Assembly: GCF_900452395.1 (NCBI RefSeq) | Contig: NZ_UGNV01000001.1 | Coordinates: 2,963,501 to 3,027,500 of the forward strand | DNA length: 64,000 nt | Source: Legionella beliardensis | Lineage (GTDB): Bacteria; Pseudomonadota; Gammaproteobacteria; Legionellales; Legionellaceae | Reading direction: 5' to 3' | In this document: in pieces, positions 8,902-20,334 of the stretch | Position numbering within the stretch: the first letter of the stretch is position 1 | How the letters are laid out: each line of letters begins with the position of its first letter | Translations under genes and position numbers: made by a program | The notes under the pieces: model-generated | What the model saw: the letters and a program-made list of their open reading frames with translations, nothing else | Database searches by the model: none | What the model was told of the DNA's origin: nothing

Positions 8902-9006
8902 AGAGGTAAATTTGCTCCCTTTTTGGACGCGCCGAAACCATCCATGCGGCTCGATGTCGCGCATCCAGGCACAACTTCGTTCCAAAAAGTGCCCAAACTT
9001 ACCTCT
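8902..9006. repeat. About 105-base imperfect inverted repeat (hairpin element)
   Basis: Left arm AGAGGTAAATTTG...CTTTTTGGA (8902-8928) pairs with 8979-9006 with only a few mismatches. The 50-base interior is GC-rich and itself has an ATGCG...CGCAT dyad. The size and structure suggest a non-autonomous mobile repeat. Confidence 0.6.
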
Positions 9007-9200
9007 GCTGCGAGACCGTAAGTACGCTAAACATCGTATTTTCTATGGTGCTAAGAGAACTATTTGCTTAGCCTGACGGCTATAGGGTACAGGCCCGAAG
9101 GACTAAAACCCCGGTACTTCATCCCCACCCCAGCTACTTTATAATGAGCCCGCTCTGCAAAACGCCTAACTACCTCCTCTATCAGACTAAAGATAAGTAC

Positions 9201-9300
9201 GGATACCGTGGTCAAAGCACGGTATTTCGGACTACGGGATAGTGGTAGGCACAATAAGTAAAAGGAAAAACTGTATGACTGCGGCTTGACCGCGGTATCC
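9201..9300. repeat. Inverted pair of GGATACCG(C/T)GGTCAA repeats
   Basis: 9201-9230 reads GGATACCGTGGTCAAAGCAC; the complement of 9281-9300 reads GGATACCGCGGTCAAGCCGC. Each copy is itself a small palindrome (ATACCGTG...CACGGTAT), and the two face each other. GGTCAAG-type dyads of this sort are common dispersed repeats in gammaproteobacterial genomes. Confidence 0.6.
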
Positions 9301-9360
9301 AAGGATACAGGAAGATATAGAGCCCATACCAAGGCTTAAGCATTTTATGGGATAACATTC

Positions 9361-9403
9361 GGTTCGCTTAGCGACATAAACGCCTTCACAGCGTTTATGG
9401 TCG
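9361..9403 (-). repeat. Dispersed palindromic repeat, copy 3, likely pnp terminator
   Basis: On the minus strand the element reads CGACCATAAACGC, a short loop, then GCGTTTATGTCG followed by CTAAGCGAA, the same order as the copy at 7103 (arm, loop, arm, CTAAATGAA). It starts 34 bases after the pnp stop and can end that transcript. Confidence 0.6.
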
Positions 9404-9436
9404 ACTTAAGCAATGCAGTACCACTAATTTGGAAGT

Positions 9437-11671
9437 TTATTCCTCGTCTTTCGCGGCAAAAGTTTGTGGCTCAGTACTATTAGTTTGGCCATCTAAATTA
9501 GATGTTTTATCTTCCGGAGGATTAGACTCTGCAGCCTCTTTTACTTGGGCAGAATCTGTGCTTCCCTCTGAAGGACTAGGAGTTGCTGCTTGTGGCTTAT
9601 CTTTCCATTCTAATTTAATTCGATTTTGCTTATCTATTCCAGCAACATAAACTTCAATTTCTTGCCCTTCGCTAAGAACTGACTCTACTTTTTGATTTCT
9701 ATCACTACAAATTTGAGAAATATGCAGTAAACCATCCTTACCTGGTAATAAATTAATAAATGCACCAAAATCTACAATTTTACTAACCTTACCTTTGTAA
9801 GTTTGACCAACTTCAACTTCCGCAATGAGTGCTTTAATTTGACGTTGAGCATTCTCTAGTGCCTCAGCATCTGGTGAAAATAGTTGCACTGTGCCTGAAT
9901 CATCTATATCGATAGAAACACCTGTTGTTTCTATTAATCCTTTAATAGTCGCACCCCCTTTGCCAATAATGGTACGAATTTTATCTTCTGCAACTTTCAT
10001 TGTAGTAATACGAGGGGCGTGCTGAGAAAGCTCTTCTCGATGCTCAGAAAGCGAATTATTCATCACACCTAAAATATGAATTCGGCCCGCTAGTGCTTGT
10101 TCTAAGGCTTGCTGCATAATTTCTTTGGTAATACCTTTAATTTTTATATCCATTTGTAATGCGGTAACACCTTTTTCAGTACCAGCTACTTTAAAGTCCA
10201 TATCACCTAGGTGATCCTCATCGCCTAAAATATCAGTAAGCACCGCAAATCGATCACCCTCTTTAATGAGTCCCATAGCAACCCCAGCCACAGGCGCTTT
10301 TAAAGGAACACCCGCATCCATTAAAGCTAAACTAGTACCACATACGGTTGCCATTGAACTTGAGCCATTAGATTCAGTTATTTCTGAAACCACACGTAGC
10401 ACATAGGGAAATTCATTGATGTTCGGTAATACTGCCATGAGACTTCTTTTAGCAAGACGGCCATGACCAATTTCTCGGCGTTTAGGGCTACCGACCATGC
10501 CTGTTTCGCCTACAGAATAAGGAGGGAAATTGTAGTGCAGCATAAAGCGATCTTTACTTTCACCTATCAAACTATCTAGTATTTGCGCATCTCGCTCATT
10601 TCCTAATGTAGCGGCAACAATAGCCTGGGTTTCGCCACGCGTAAATATGACTGAACCATGAGCTCGCTCTAATAATTTAGTGCGAATTGCAATCGGACGA
10701 ACCGTTTGATTATCTCTACCATCAATGCGTGGCTCACCATCTAAAATACGGTTTCTTACTACTTTTTTTTCTATTTCGCTTAATAAATCTGCAATAGCAG
10801 CTTGATCAATATCGGGCTGCTCAGTAACAAGGTTATTAATAATTTGCTGTTTTATCTCAGATAGCTGTTGGCGTCGCTCTTGCTTATCTTTAATTAAATA
10901 AGTCTCTGCAACTACGTCAGTAGCCAGTGCCTCTACACGCCCTTTTAGTTCATCATTACCAACAGGAGGCGTCCAATTCCAGGGCGTTTTATTAACTTCA
11001 GCAGCTAATTCTTTAATACCTTGAATGGTACCTTGCAGCATTTCATGGCCAAACAGGACTGCGCCAAGCATGATTTCTTCACTTAGTTCTCGTGCTTCAG
11101 ACTCAACCATTAAAATAGCATCACTAGTCCCTGCAACGACTAAATCTAATTCAGATTGCTGAACCAACTTATGACTTGGATTAAATAAGTAAATGCCATC
11201 TTTATAACCTACCCGAGCAGCACCTATAGGACCTTGAAAAGGAATACCAGATATGGCTAAAGCAGCAGAAGCACCAATCATAGCAATAATATCTGCCGGC
11301 ACATCTGGATTTAGGGACATGACTGTCGCAATGATTTGCACTTCATTATAAAATCCTTCAGGAAATAAAGGACGTAAGGGGCGATCCATTAGGCGAGAGA
11401 TTAATGTTTCTGATTCAGATGGACGGCCTTCTCTTTTATTAAACCCACCTGGGATCTTACCTGCAGCATAAGTTTTTTCTTGATAAGTCACTGTTAAAGG
11501 CAGAAAATTACCACCACCAGCACTTTCTTTATTCCCTACTACAGTAACTAGAACTTGCGTGCCGCCCATACTTGCGAAGATAGCACCATCAGCTTGACGA
11601 GCAATTTCACCTGTTTCTAAGGTCAAAATATGCTCGCCAAATCTTATCTCTTTAACAATTTTATTACTCAC
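9437..11671 (-). CDS. pnp: Polyribonucleotide nucleotidyltransferase (PNPase)
   Basis: 744 residues. Phosphorolytic 3'-5' exoribonuclease of the RNA degradosome. Two RNase PH domains (about 10-145 and 322-545) flank a helical domain; the catalytic [15 protein letters not shown] is at 480-494. The KH domain has [11 protein letters not shown] (568-578), and the S1 domain covers about 620-690. Residues 695-744 form a Ser/Glu/Asp-rich tail, making the protein longer than E. coli PNPase (711). Starts at a GTG with GAGGTAAG eight bases upstream. Last gene of the rimP-nusA-infB-rbfA-truB-rpsO-pnp series; a hairpin precedes it. Confidence 0.96.
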   Translation of the reverse strand: MSNKIVKEIRFGEHILTLETGEIARQADGAIFASMGGTQVLVTVVGNKESAGGGNFLPLTVTYQEKTYAAGKIPGGFNKREGRPSESETLISRLMDRPLRPLFPEGFYNEVQIIATVMSLNPDVPADIIAMIGASAALAISGIPFQGPIGAARVGYKDGIYLFNPSHKLVQQSELDLVVAGTSDAILMVESEARELSEEIMLGAVLFGHEMLQGTIQGIKELAAEVNKTPWNWTPPVGNDELKGRVEALATDVVAETYLIKDKQERRQQLSEIKQQIINNLVTEQPDIDQAAIADLLSEIEKKVVRNRILDGEPRIDGRDNQTVRPIAIRTKLLERAHGSVIFTRGETQAIVAATLGNERDAQILDSLIGESKDRFMLHYNFPPYSVGETGMVGSPKRREIGHGRLAKRSLMAVLPNINEFPYVLRVVSEITESNGSSSMATVCGTSLALMDAGVPLKAPVAGVAMGLIKEGDRFAVLTDILGDEDHLGDMDFKVAGTEKGVTALQMDIKIKGITKEIMQQALEQALAGRIHILGVMNNSLSEHREELSQHAPRITTMKVAEDKIRTIIGKGGATIKGLIETTGVSIDIDDSGTVQLFSPDAEALENAQRQIKALIAEVEVGQTYKGKVSKIVDFGAFINLLPGKDGLLHISQICSDRNQKVESVLSEGQEIEVYVAGIDKQNRIKLEWKDKPQAATPSPSEGSTDSAQVKEAAESNPPEDKTSNLDGQTNSTEPQTFAAKDEE

Positions 11672-11693
11672 GTAACTTACCTCATAAATATTA

Positions 11694-11723
11694 AAAAAAA
11701 GGCGCAGAATACTGCGCCTTTTT
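11694..11723 (-). terminator. Hairpin between rpsO and pnp
   Basis: Perfect 7-base arms GGCGCAG (11701-11707) and CTGCGCC (11712-11718) with an AATA loop and A/T runs on both sides. In E. coli the same place carries the rpsO terminator, and a nearby RNase III site controls pnp; here it probably attenuates transcription into pnp. Confidence 0.8.
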
Positions 11724-11767
11724 AATTAAACAGCAAGGGTCTTGTCCTTAAGTCTCAAGATTAACTT

Positions 11768-12043
11768 TTAATAAGAATCACGCAGTCCAAGACTTTGAAT
11801 TAAATCTTGATACCGTGCCTGATCTTTGCTTTTTAAATATTTTAAAAGCTTACGTCTTTTATTAACAAGGGCTTGTAAGCCGCGACGTGAATGAAAATCT
11901 TTGCGATTTACTTTAAAGTGTTCAGTTAAATATTTAATACGCTCAGACATTAGCGCAACTTGAACTTCTGGTGATCCGGTATCTTTTTCAGCGCGTTGGT
12001 ACTGTTGTACAATTTCTGCTTTTTGTCCGCTAGCTAGCGACAT
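11768..12043 (-). CDS. rpsO: 30S ribosomal protein S15
   Basis: 91 residues (E. coli 89). Binds the three-way junction of 16S rRNA early in 30S assembly. The family core [23 protein letters not shown] and [20 protein letters not shown] is intact. It sits in the conserved truB-rpsO-pnp order and has its own likely promoter at 12091-12119. In E. coli S15 represses its own translation through a leader pseudoknot; I cannot establish that here. Confidence 0.97.
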   Translation of the reverse strand: MSLASGQKAEIVQQYQRAEKDTGSPEVQVALMSERIKYLTEHFKVNRKDFHSRRGLQALVNKRRKLLKYLKSKDQARYQDLIQSLGLRDSY

Positions 12044-12090
12044 AGGCTTACTCCCAAATATAAGCTAAGTATATTTCAATAAAGTCGTGT

Positions 12091-12119
12091 ATTCTAGCAA
12101 GGCCTCTGCCAGGACACAA
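12091..12119 (-). promoter_or_regulatory. Probable rpsO promoter
   Basis: On the minus strand TTGTGT (12114-12119) and TAGAAT (12091-12096) are separated by exactly 17 bases. They lie about 50 bases before the rpsO ATG, in the 209-base gap after truB. Confidence 0.5.
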
Positions 12120-12252
12120 GTACTAGCTGTTAATTATAGTTAATATTTGTTCAATATTAAGATTAGATTTATTCCAATTGCATCTGATAGATTTAAATAA
12201 CTTAAAATTTAGCAAGTTATTATTGATCAAGCACCTAAAATTGATTGTAAAA

Positions 12253-13179
12253 TTAACTAGCCCCACTATTATTGCTTATATTTGCAACTAAGAGCCGTTT
12301 AACCTTAAGCTGTTTCAGCTCCGTAATTTCGCCTAAACCTATAAATTGTTGATTCAGTGTATGCAACCTAACATACTCCTTGCCTATATCTATATCCTGC
12401 TTATTGATCACTTTTCCTTGACGTAATTGCTGTTCTTCTTGCTCATTAAGTGTGATTATGGGTAAATAATTAACTGCATACTCACAAGGAATAAGGTAAG
12501 ACTCTAGAGAAGTTAATTCATTTAATTCAGCAAGTTCATACATGGGCTTATCTTTAAAATGATTGACATATACCCTATGTAATTGGGTCATATGCGCATG
12601 CACACCTAACTGCTCACCTATATCCTCCACTAAATTACGTATGTAGGTCCCTTTGCCACAATGGACTTTCACAGTAAATTGCTGGCCATCGAAAGAAAGC
12701 AGCTCTATTGAATGGATATTGATTGGCCGGGCCGCACGTTCAATAGTTATACCTGCCCGTGCAAGTTTATAAAGAGGCTGGCCTTTAAATTTTAATGCAG
12801 AAAACATGGTAGGTACTTGCATTGTTTGGCCAATAAAATGGCTTATCACTTCCTGCAATGCGTACTTTTCAACCTGAAACTTATCCACTTTAGCAATGAT
12901 GTTACCTAATACATCGCCTGTATCAGTTTTTACACCTAACATGCCTGTTGCTACATAGGATTTATCATCATTGAGTAAATAATGACAAAATTTGGTCGCT
13001 TCACCAAAGCAGATTGGTAGCATACCAGTAGCTAAAGGATCTAAGCTACCCGTGTGTCCAGCCTTTTTAGCCTTAAAAAGGCGCTTTACTTTTTGCAAAG
13101 CGCCATTAGAGGTAATTCCTTGCGGCTTATTTAAAAGTAAGATTCCATTTACGTTTGCTTTATGTTCAGTCAGACTCAT
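12253..13179 (-). CDS. truB: tRNA pseudouridine(55) synthase TruB
   Basis: 308 residues. Makes pseudouridine 55 in the T-loop of nearly all tRNAs. The motif [14 protein letters not shown] (41-54) holds the catalytic Asp47, and [11 protein letters not shown] is the family's N-terminal signature. The C-terminal PUA-like part (about 245-305) is weakly conserved. Overlaps the end of rbfA by 14 bases, so translation is likely coupled. Confidence 0.95.
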   Translation of the reverse strand: MSLTEHKANVNGILLLNKPQGITSNGALQKVKRLFKAKKAGHTGSLDPLATGMLPICFGEATKFCHYLLNDDKSYVATGMLGVKTDTGDVLGNIIAKVDKFQVEKYALQEVISHFIGQTMQVPTMFSALKFKGQPLYKLARAGITIERAARPINIHSIELLSFDGQQFTVKVHCGKGTYIRNLVEDIGEQLGVHAHMTQLHRVYVNHFKDKPMYELAELNELTSLESYLIPCEYAVNYLPIITLNEQEEQQLRQGKVINKQDIDIGKEYVRLHTLNQQFIGLGEITELKQLKVKRLLVANISNNSGAS

Positions 13180-13537
13180 GATTTTGATCAGGTGATGGAT
13201 TCACATCATCAATGAGTTTACTTAATCGGCGGCCATACTCTAATGATTCATCATAAACAAAGTGTAACTGAGGGACTGTACGTAAAGTTATTGTCCGTGC
13301 TAAAGCTGTTCTTAAATAACTTGCGGCTGTATTTAGAATTTGTGCAGTTTGCTCGATATCACTGTTTAAAACAGTAAAATAAACCTTCGCATGCCCTAAG
13401 TCTGCAGAAACTTTTACTGCAGAAATAGTTACAAAAGCAGGCATACGCGGATCTTTAATTTCTTGTTGAATAATTTGTGATAGCTTGCGTTGGATCATTT
13501 CTGCTATTCGATCCGTACGCTTGAAATTATTACTCAT
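13166..13537 (-). CDS. rbfA: Ribosome-binding factor A
   Basis: 123 residues. A KH-type protein needed for late 16S rRNA processing and cold adaptation. The start ([26 protein letters not shown]) and the KVYFTVL strand are characteristic. Overlaps infB by four bases (ATGA) at its start and truB by 14 bases at its end. Confidence 0.95.
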   Translation of the reverse strand: MSNNFKRTDRIAEMIQRKLSQIIQQEIKDPRMPAFVTISAVKVSADLGHAKVYFTVLNSDIEQTAQILNTAASYLRTALARTITLRTVPQLHFVYDESLEYGRRLSKLIDDVNPSPDQNHESD

Positions 13538-16191
13538 AAATCTCGCTTAATTTCTACTGTTTCAAATACTTCGATTAAATCGCCAGCTTTAACATCGTTA
13601 TAGTTTTTAACACCAATACCACATTCAAATCCTTGTTTAACTTCAACCACATCATCTTTAAAACGACGTAAAGATTCTAAGGTGCCCTCATAGATAACTA
13701 CGTTATTACGTAAAACACGAATAGGATTATTGCGCTTAATTGCTCCTTCAATAACCATACAACCTGCAATAGCACCTAATTTTGGCGAGCGGAACACATC
13801 TCTTACTTCTGCAATACCAATAATCTCTTCTTTAAATTGTGGTGCTAACATGCCGGATAGAGCACTTTTAACTTGGTCAACGATATCATAAATAACACTA
13901 AAATAGTGTAATGCAACTGATTCTTGCTCAGCTAAACGTTTAGCGCCACCGTCGGCTCGTACATTAAAGCCGACTAAAATTGCATTTGAAGCAATAGCCA
14001 GATGCACGTCAGACTCTGTAATTCCACCAACACCGCTTGCGATAATTTGTACCTTTACTTCATCAGTTGATAATTTCACTAAGGCATCAGCAATCGCTTC
14101 AACAGAACCCTGTACGTCTGCTTTAAGTACAATGCCCAGGACTTTGGCTTCAGCTAACGCCATATTTTCAAAGATGCCTTCAATACTAGATTTTTGGCGG
14201 CGTGCTAACTTCACATCACGGAATTTTCCTTGACGGAATAAAGCGACTTCCCGAGCCTTCTTTTCATCAGCTACAACCACTGCTTCATCACCTGCATGTG
14301 GAATCGCAGATAAGCCGAGTACTTCAACGGGAATAGATGGTCCAGCACTTTCAATTTGAGAACCGTTATCACTAACCAATGCTTTAACACGACCGTATTG
14401 AAAGCCAGCTAATAGGATATCTCCTTTATGTAAGGTACCATTTTGTACTAATACAGTAGCCACTGGCCCACGACCTTTATCAAGCCTCGATTCAATCACC
14501 ACACCTCGAGCAGCGCCATCAGTATGAGCTTTTAATTCTAAAACTTCTGCTTGTAATAAAACAGAATCTAGTAACTCATCAACACCCATTCCTGTTTTAG
14601 CAGAAATATTGACAAACATGGTGTCACCACCCCAAGGCTCAGGGATAACTTCATAACTAGACAGCTCATTCATGACGCGCTCAGGATCTACGTCAGCTTT
14701 ATCCATTTTATTAATAGCAACAATGATAGGAACCTTAGCAGCCTTAGCGTGTTGTACTGCTTCAATTGTTTGTGGCTTAACGCCATCGTCGCCAGCTACT
14801 ATTAAAATTACGATATCAGTTGCCTGTGCTCCCCGAGCTCGCATTGCTGTAAATGCCGCATGCCCAGGTGTATCTAAAAACGTAATATTGCCTTTAGGAG
14901 TACTAACATGGTATGCACCTATATGCTGCGTAATACCGCCTGCTTCACCCGCCGCGACCTTGGTTCGTCGAATGTAATCAAGTAATGAGGTTTTACCGTG
15001 GTCAACATGGCCCATGATTGTAACAACAGGCGCACGTGGTTCTTGCTTACTGCCTTGCAATAAAGCATTACCTAAATCTTGCTCAATTGCATCCTCTTTA
15101 AGAACTTTTGGCCGATGCCCCATTTCTTCTACAACAATGACAGCCGTATCTTGATCAATAACTTGGTTAATGGTTGCCATTGCTCCAAGTCCCATCATAA
15201 TCTTGATTACTTCCGCAGCTTTAACAGACATACGTTTTGCAAGTTCAGCAACAGTAATTGTTTCCGGTATAACAACATCACGAATTACAGGTGAAGTTGG
15301 CATTGCAAACCCATGTGTTAATGCCTCTTCTGCTTCGCGATATTTTTCAGATTTTTCATGACCTTTGCGTTTTTTCGCTTTATTACGCTTAAAGCGAACT
15401 TGCATATTTTCATCATCTTCGATTTGAGGAGGTTGATATTTATTTTTCTTTTTAACTTTTTTATCAGGCTTATCACCTTCTTCAAAATCAAAACCTTTCT
15501 TCTTAGTAGGTTTCTCTACCACTTCGTCTTTTGTATTACTTAGCGCTGAATCTTTCACAAATAATTTAAGATTCGCATCTTCTTCAACGCCTAATTCATT
15601 AGCAGCGATAACTTCGCTAGTTTCATTAGTCATGTCAGGTTCCTGCACCTCTTCACTTATTGGCGTCTTTTCTTCAGTAATAGGTACTTCAGCTACTTGA
15701 TCACCATCAGTTACGGCAGCTTCTTCATCTGCTTGATTAAGATTAGCTACTTCTGCATCCTCTAAAACCTCTTCCGTAACAGGAGTAACTAAATCACTGT
15801 CGGCCGCCAATTCGGTTTCTTTAAGCTGTTGTATATTATCTTCCTCAAGAAAAGGTTGCTCTTGTGGGGCTTGTTCCTGCAATGTAGAGCGTTTTACATA
15901 GGTTCTTTTTTTCCTAAATTCAACGTTTACTGTTTTAGCTTTATGAATATCACCAACTGTTACTTGAGTTAGACTTTTACGCTGTAATGTAAACCGCTCA
16001 GGAGTAGCACGGGCATCGCGCTTCCCACTATTTTTTAAATGATTTAGCAAGATTCGCTTTTGGTCTTCATTTACTGTTTGGACAGCAGTAGTAAAAGATA
16101 GCCCCGCTTCCTGCAACTGGTTCAATAAACGCTCAACTGGAATTCCCACAACTTGCGCCAATTGTTTAACCGTTACATCCGCCATATTCAT
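13534..16191 (-). CDS. infB: Translation initiation factor IF-2
   Basis: 885 residues (E. coli 890). Brings fMet-tRNA to the 30S subunit and promotes subunit joining; the fMet tRNA gene is in the same region. The N-terminal IF2N domain ([14 protein letters not shown]) is followed by a long acidic linker (about 105-245), a basic stretch ([17 protein letters not shown]), a second IF2N-like segment (311-360), and the G domain with GHVDHGKT (394-401), DTPGHAAFT and NKMDK. A second ATG two codons in could also be used; GAGG fits the first better. Preceded by an unusually long 350-base gap after nusA. Confidence 0.96.
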   Translation of the reverse strand: MNMADVTVKQLAQVVGIPVERLLNQLQEAGLSFTTAVQTVNEDQKRILLNHLKNSGKRDARATPERFTLQRKSLTQVTVGDIHKAKTVNVEFRKKRTYVKRSTLQEQAPQEQPFLEEDNIQQLKETELAADSDLVTPVTEEVLEDAEVANLNQADEEAAVTDGDQVAEVPITEEKTPISEEVQEPDMTNETSEVIAANELGVEEDANLKLFVKDSALSNTKDEVVEKPTKKKGFDFEEGDKPDKKVKKKNKYQPPQIEDDENMQVRFKRNKAKKRKGHEKSEKYREAEEALTHGFAMPTSPVIRDVVIPETITVAELAKRMSVKAAEVIKIMMGLGAMATINQVIDQDTAVIVVEEMGHRPKVLKEDAIEQDLGNALLQGSKQEPRAPVVTIMGHVDHGKTSLLDYIRRTKVAAGEAGGITQHIGAYHVSTPKGNITFLDTPGHAAFTAMRARGAQATDIVILIVAGDDGVKPQTIEAVQHAKAAKVPIIVAINKMDKADVDPERVMNELSSYEVIPEPWGGDTMFVNISAKTGMGVDELLDSVLLQAEVLELKAHTDGAARGVVIESRLDKGRGPVATVLVQNGTLHKGDILLAGFQYGRVKALVSDNGSQIESAGPSIPVEVLGLSAIPHAGDEAVVVADEKKAREVALFRQGKFRDVKLARRQKSSIEGIFENMALAEAKVLGIVLKADVQGSVEAIADALVKLSTDEVKVQIIASGVGGITESDVHLAIASNAILVGFNVRADGGAKRLAEQESVALHYFSVIYDIVDQVKSALSGMLAPQFKEEIIGIAEVRDVFRSPKLGAIAGCMVIEGAIKRNNPIRVLRNNVVIYEGTLESLRRFKDDVVEVKQGFECGIGVKNYNDVKAGDLIEVFETVEIKRDL

Positions 16192-16541
16192 AATCCTCGT
16201 TCAGCAATTATTACATCGCCTTTGTTCATACTCTTTGCATTTTATTATGGCATAAGCCTATAACTTGCTTAAAAAAATAATTTAATCATTCAATTAATGT
16301 TTAAAGATAAATCCTTAATCTGTTTATTGTTAGTTTACTTTTAACCTCTAATTAACTATTACTGCTATACAGTAATAATACAACGTTAAGACTGCTAGCC
16401 ATACTACTTAAATTTGATGACCGTTAAGATTCTTAACTGATAACAAAATGAGGTACCATGCTCATTTAGCTTAAAATTAACTTTGCCTTCATAAACTATA
16501 TAAGCATAGTTTTTATTTATGTTAGTACATCTTTTAATATT
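16192..16541 (-). other. Long nusA-infB intergenic gap with a hairpin
   Basis: 350 AT-rich bases with no gene, inside what is usually a tight operon. It contains a perfect 8-base hairpin (TATTACTG 16357-16364 / CAGTAATA 16370-16377). Most likely it holds a separate infB promoter or a leader element; I could not identify a known riboswitch. Confidence 0.55.
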
Positions 16542-18014
16542 TTAAAGGAACCAAGGTTCACGTGCTTTCATAATTAATGCACCTGCTTTTTCTTCTGACA
16601 TGTCAGGAATATCTAGCAACTCATCTACAGAAAGCTCAGCTAATTCTTCAATCGTATTAATCCCTTTGCCAGCTAAACTAGCTGCAATTGCATCTGTCAT
16701 CCCCTCTAAGGTTAATAAATCACTTTCAGTAGACAGATTGCTTTCTGAAGTCAGCGCTTGAGTCAATAAGGTATCATTAGCTCGATTCCTTAATTCTTCA
16801 ACAATTTCCTCATCAAATTCCTCAATAGCCAACAATTCTTCTTTTGGAACATAAGCAATTTCTTCAAGTGAAGAGAAGCCATTGGCTATTAATAGCATAC
16901 CTAATTCTTCATCAATATCTAAAGACGAAGTAAATAAATTAACAATTCTAGATGTTTCTTCTTGGCTCTTATTATTAAACTCTTCAATTGTCATAACATT
17001 TAGTGTCCAGCCGGTAAGTTGGCTTGCTAGCCTTACATTTTGGCCATTTCGACCAATTGCTTGTGACAATTGTTCTTTTTGTACCGCTAAATCCATAGCA
17101 TGAGTATCTTCATCTACTACAATTGATGAAATTTCAGCAGGAGCCATTGCATTAATGACCAATTGCGCAGGATTATCATCCCAAAGGATAATATCAACAC
17201 GCTCACCGCCTAGCTCACTTGAAACAGCTTGTACACGAGCACCACGCATACCAACACAGGCACCTACAGGATCAATGCGACCATCATTGGTCTTAACAGC
17301 AATCTTGGCACGAACGCCCGGCTCACGCGCAGCGGCTTTAACTTCAATAATATTTTCACCAATCTCAGGTACTTCAATACGAAATAGCTCAATAAGCATT
17401 TCATTACGTACCCGACTTACATAAAGCTGCGGTCCACGAACTTGAGGCGTAATTTCATACAAATAAGCGCGAACCCTATCATTAGGTCTAAACATTTCAT
17501 TTGGCAACATTTCTTGCCGTGGTAAAAAGGCTTCTGCTTTGCCGCCTAGATCAATGATAATGTTGTCACGTGTAACTTTTTTAACAGTACCATAAATTAG
17601 TTGTCCAAGCTTACTATTGAATTGATCAACAACTTGTTGTCTTTCAGCTTCACGAACCTTTTGCGAAATAACTTGGCGTGCAGTTTGCGCAGCAATCCTA
17701 CCAAACTCAATAGAAGGCATAGGTTCTTCAATTTTATCACCCACTTGAATTGATGGAGAACGTTCTTTAGCATTACTTAATGAGATTTGATTATCAGTCG
17801 ATTCAACTTCATCATCAGGGACAACATCCCAGTAACGAAATGTTTCATAATCGCCAGTACGCGGATCTAACTTAACCCGAACACCTATATCAGCTGCTGA
17901 TAATTTTCGGGTTGCGGATTCTAGCGCGGACTGAATAGCTTGTAATACTACCTCTTCGCTTACCCCTTTTTCATTGGATAATGCCTTAGCAATTAATAGC
18001 ATTTCTTTACTCAT
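16542..18014 (-). CDS. nusA: Transcription termination/antitermination factor NusA
   Basis: 490 residues from ATG 18014, chosen over the GTG at 18026 because [18 protein letters not shown] matches the E. coli start and GTGAGG lies six bases upstream. Modulates RNA polymerase pausing and rho or intrinsic termination. Order: N-terminal RNAP-binding domain, S1 (about 135-200), KH1 and KH2 (to about 345), then two acidic helix-hairpin-helix repeats (365-425 and 440-490), the gammaproteobacterial form. Starts eight bases after the rimP stop. Confidence 0.95.
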   Translation of the reverse strand: MSKEMLLIAKALSNEKGVSEEVVLQAIQSALESATRKLSAADIGVRVKLDPRTGDYETFRYWDVVPDDEVESTDNQISLSNAKERSPSIQVGDKIEEPMPSIEFGRIAAQTARQVISQKVREAERQQVVDQFNSKLGQLIYGTVKKVTRDNIIIDLGGKAEAFLPRQEMLPNEMFRPNDRVRAYLYEITPQVRGPQLYVSRVRNEMLIELFRIEVPEIGENIIEVKAAAREPGVRAKIAVKTNDGRIDPVGACVGMRGARVQAVSSELGGERVDIILWDDNPAQLVINAMAPAEISSIVVDEDTHAMDLAVQKEQLSQAIGRNGQNVRLASQLTGWTLNVMTIEEFNNKSQEETSRIVNLFTSSLDIDEELGMLLIANGFSSLEEIAYVPKEELLAIEEFDEEIVEELRNRANDTLLTQALTSESNLSTESDLLTLEGMTDAIAASLAGKGINTIEELAELSVDELLDIPDMSEEKAGALIMKAREPWFL

Positions 18015-18022
18015 TCTTGGCC

Positions 18023-18469
18023 TCACTCGCCTATCAAATTTGCTTTTACAATCTGGGAAAATTGCACTTCGTATTGCTCATCATTAACCTTTAGGGTAAA
18101 CGCATCATTAGTTACAGATTGGATAATTCCTTTAATTTTACGCTTACCATTGATAGGCTTATGGAGTTTTAACATCACATCGCTACCTATATATTGTCGA
18201 TAATGTTCTCTATCAAATAAAGGCCGTGGAATACCAGGCGATGAAATCTCTAAGCTATAATGCCCTTGGATCGGATCTTCAACATCTAAAAGTGCACTTA
18301 CCTGTCTGCTGACACGCTCACAATCAGTTATGTTAACCCCATTTTCCTTATCAATATAGATTCTTAATAATGAATGCTTACCCTGCAATAAATATTCACA
18401 ACCCCATAAAACGTAACCCAACTGGTTTACTAAAGGCTCTATCAGCTCCTGAATATCCTTTCTAATCAT
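18023..18469 (-). CDS. rimP: Ribosome maturation factor RimP
   Basis: 148 residues (E. coli 150). Needed for 30S maturation. Family motifs seen: the N-terminal [29 protein letters not shown] and the [12 protein letters not shown] segment, then a C-terminal SH3-like barrel. First gene of the nusA operon downstream of tRNA-fMet, the order known from E. coli metY-rimP-nusA. Confidence 0.94.
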   Translation of the reverse strand: MIRKDIQELIEPLVNQLGYVLWGCEYLLQGKHSLLRIYIDKENGVNITDCERVSRQVSALLDVEDPIQGHYSLEISSPGIPRPLFDREHYRQYIGSDVMLKLHKPINGKRKIKGIIQSVTNDAFTLKVNDEQYEVQFSQIVKANLIGE

Positions 18470-18634
18470 AACGTACTCAATTTACAAAGTATTTATTGGA
18501 TAATTTATCCAAAAGTTAAAACTTCGATTAATTCTAAAAATTCAAGGAAGATGGCCTATTGGCTAATTATCAATTATAGAATAGAACTTTTTCTAAACTT
18601 TAATTCTTAAGTTGCAATTACCCTAGCAAAGCAC

Positions 18635-18656
18635 TGCTTAAATTAATACTTAAGCA
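18635..18656. repeat. Small inverted repeat between tRNA-fMet and rimP
   Basis: Perfect 7-base arms TGCTTAA (18635-18641) and TTAAGCA (18650-18656) in the 271-base gap. Function unknown; it may be a leader hairpin of the rimP transcript. Confidence 0.35.
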
Positions 18657-18710
18657 AAGCTAAAAAAGAACTAACTTTTACCCGATGCATCTATCTAACT
18701 TATGCATAAT

Positions 18711-18730
18711 AAAAAACCCCATAAATGGGG
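18711..18730 (-). terminator. Intrinsic terminator after tRNA-fMet
   Basis: On the minus strand CCCCAT pairs with ATGGGG and is followed by six T (18711-18716). It lies 11 bases after the tRNA 3' end, so the tRNA may be a mono-gene transcript or rimP may rely on readthrough. Confidence 0.8.
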
Positions 18731-18740
18731 CTTTCAATAG

Positions 18741-18817
<77 letters not shown>

Positions 18818-18829
18818 TCAACTGAGGCA

Positions 18830-18858
18830 ATTATAAGCATGCCTCTGAAATATAGCAA
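18830..18858 (-). promoter_or_regulatory. Promoter of tRNA-fMet
   Basis: On the minus strand TTGCTA (18853-18858), 17 bases, then a perfect TATAAT (18830-18835), placed about 12 bases before the tRNA 5' end. Confidence 0.75.
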
Positions 18859-18876
18859 GTATTTTTTTATTATTTC

Positions 18877-20319
18877 CTAACTAGTGAATGCATTAACACA
18901 AGCATTAATCAATCCTGATGGAAATATGCCTAAAAATAAGAGAGATAAGCAGTTTGCAGAGTAAAGTAAAGTAGACGACATGGGTAAGGTTACTTCTGAA
19001 AACTCAGCTGCATCATCAAAATACATGATTTTAACGATTCGAATATAATAGTAAGCTCCTACCACCGCAAAAATTAATCCTAGTACGGCAACCCATGTCA
19101 TACCAACATCGATGAGCGCTTTCAAAACTAATAGTTTCGTAAAAAAGCCGACCGTTGGAGGAACGCCAGCCATAGAAAACATGACAATTAACATCATAAA
19201 AGCTAACCACGGGTTACGCTTATTTAAGCCCCTTAAATCATTAACTTCCTCAATTTCATAGCCATTTCTGGAAAGTAAAACAATAAAGCCAAATGCCGCA
19301 ACTGTCATTAATGAATAAACAAGAATATAATAAGTTGCAGCAGCGTACCCTGCCGCGCTACCAGCCAAAATTCCAAATAAAGCATAGCCAACATGCGCAA
19401 CTGCTGAATAGGCAAGAAGCCGCTTAATATTGGTTTGGTTCACAGCAACAAAATTACCTATCGCTGTTGATAATAACGTCATAGCTAAGAGCAATTGCTG
19501 CCACTGCGGCGCAAATTTGATTAAGCCAATCGTCAAAAGCCTTAGCGCCATACCTAGTGCCGCTATTTTAGGTGCCGAACTAATAAATAAAGTTACTGAA
19601 GATGGCGCGCCTTGATACACGTCTGGAGCCCACATATGGAAGGGTACCGCGGCGAGTTTAAAGCCAACGCCAACTAAAACAAACACTAAAGCGAAGGATA
19701 TAAGCATATTTTGCTTATCCCAATTGACTGCAATAGCATTAGCCATATCTGTTAGGTCTAATTTACCTGTAGCTCCATAAAGTAGAGAGAATCCATAAAG
19801 CAACATACCAGATGCAATTGCGCCCATGATAAAGTATTTCAATGCCGCCTCTGCAGCATCACTATTAGTTCGTCTTATCGCAGTCATGGCATAAAGAGGC
19901 AAGGACAATAATTCTAGGCCTAAATAAATCGTTAACAAAGAATGCGCCGAAACGAGTATCATCATTCCTAAAGTTGAAGATAACCCTAAAATATAATAAT
20001 CGCCAGAAGGCATTTGACGCTCATCAATATATTCACTTGAGTAAGCAAAGCAGATAAAGGCACTGAGGGTAATAAAAATCTTCATCAATTGCGCAATATC
20101 ATCACTAATAAATAAACCATTTAAAATAAGGACTTTAAAATTCCCAAGTAACATAAAACTTGTCAGCCCTGCTAGAGCAAGCCCAATTAAGCTTATAGAT
20201 AAAGTTATGTTTTTATAGTGATGCCTAAAAAATAAATCCGCGAGCAAAGCAATAGTTAATGTAACTAAAAGGATTATTTCTGGAAGAGCAAAACTAAGGT
20301 TATCAAGTAATGGGATCAT
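18877..20319 (-). CDS. nuoN: NADH-quinone oxidoreductase subunit N
   Basis: 480 residues, about 14 membrane helices, an antiporter-like proton-pumping subunit of complex I in the inner membrane. The conserved Lys/Glu-bearing helices are present (e.g. [32 protein letters not shown]). Last gene of the nuo operon, 15 bases after nuoM; ends 60 bases before the tRNA-fMet gene. Confidence 0.96.
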   Translation of the reverse strand: MIPLLDNLSFALPEIILLVTLTIALLADLFFRHHYKNITLSISLIGLALAGLTSFMLLGNFKVLILNGLFISDDIAQLMKIFITLSAFICFAYSSEYIDERQMPSGDYYILGLSSTLGMMILVSAHSLLTIYLGLELLSLPLYAMTAIRRTNSDAAEAALKYFIMGAIASGMLLYGFSLLYGATGKLDLTDMANAIAVNWDKQNMLISFALVFVLVGVGFKLAAVPFHMWAPDVYQGAPSSVTLFISSAPKIAALGMALRLLTIGLIKFAPQWQQLLLAMTLLSTAIGNFVAVNQTNIKRLLAYSAVAHVGYALFGILAGSAAGYAAATYYILVYSLMTVAAFGFIVLLSRNGYEIEEVNDLRGLNKRNPWLAFMMLIVMFSMAGVPPTVGFFTKLLVLKALIDVGMTWVAVLGLIFAVVGAYYYIRIVKIMYFDDAAEFSEVTLPMSSTLLYSANCLSLLFLGIFPSGLINACVNAFTS

Positions 20320-20334
20320 GTAATTAACCTGTTA

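Larger units (their letters stand above)
8826..9436. other. Repeat-rich intergenic region between folE and pnp
   Basis: 611 bases, richer in GC than its surroundings. It holds three unlike palindromic elements (8902-9006, 9201-9300, 9361-9403, listed separately) and further short GC-rich dyads around 9085-9115. A 90-codon minus-strand frame (9060-9332) runs across the repeats and has no domain or ribosome-binding site, so I do not call it a gene. No tmRNA, RNase P RNA or 6S signature was found on either strand. Confidence 0.65.

Noticed and set aside
9060-9332. 90-codon minus-strand open frame between folE and pnp
   Set aside because: It runs through the palindromic repeats, has no ribosome-binding site or domain, and its composition follows the repeat sequence; a translated-repeat artefact.
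8870-9436. tmRNA, RNase P RNA or 6S RNA in the folE-pnp gap
   Set aside because: None of the conserved core sequences (tRNA-like 3' end, P4 helix motifs) could be found on either strand.
16542-18026. GTG start for nusA at 18026
   Set aside because: It would add RPR residues not found in NusA and overlap rimP; ATG 18014 aligns with the family start and has GTGAGG upstream.
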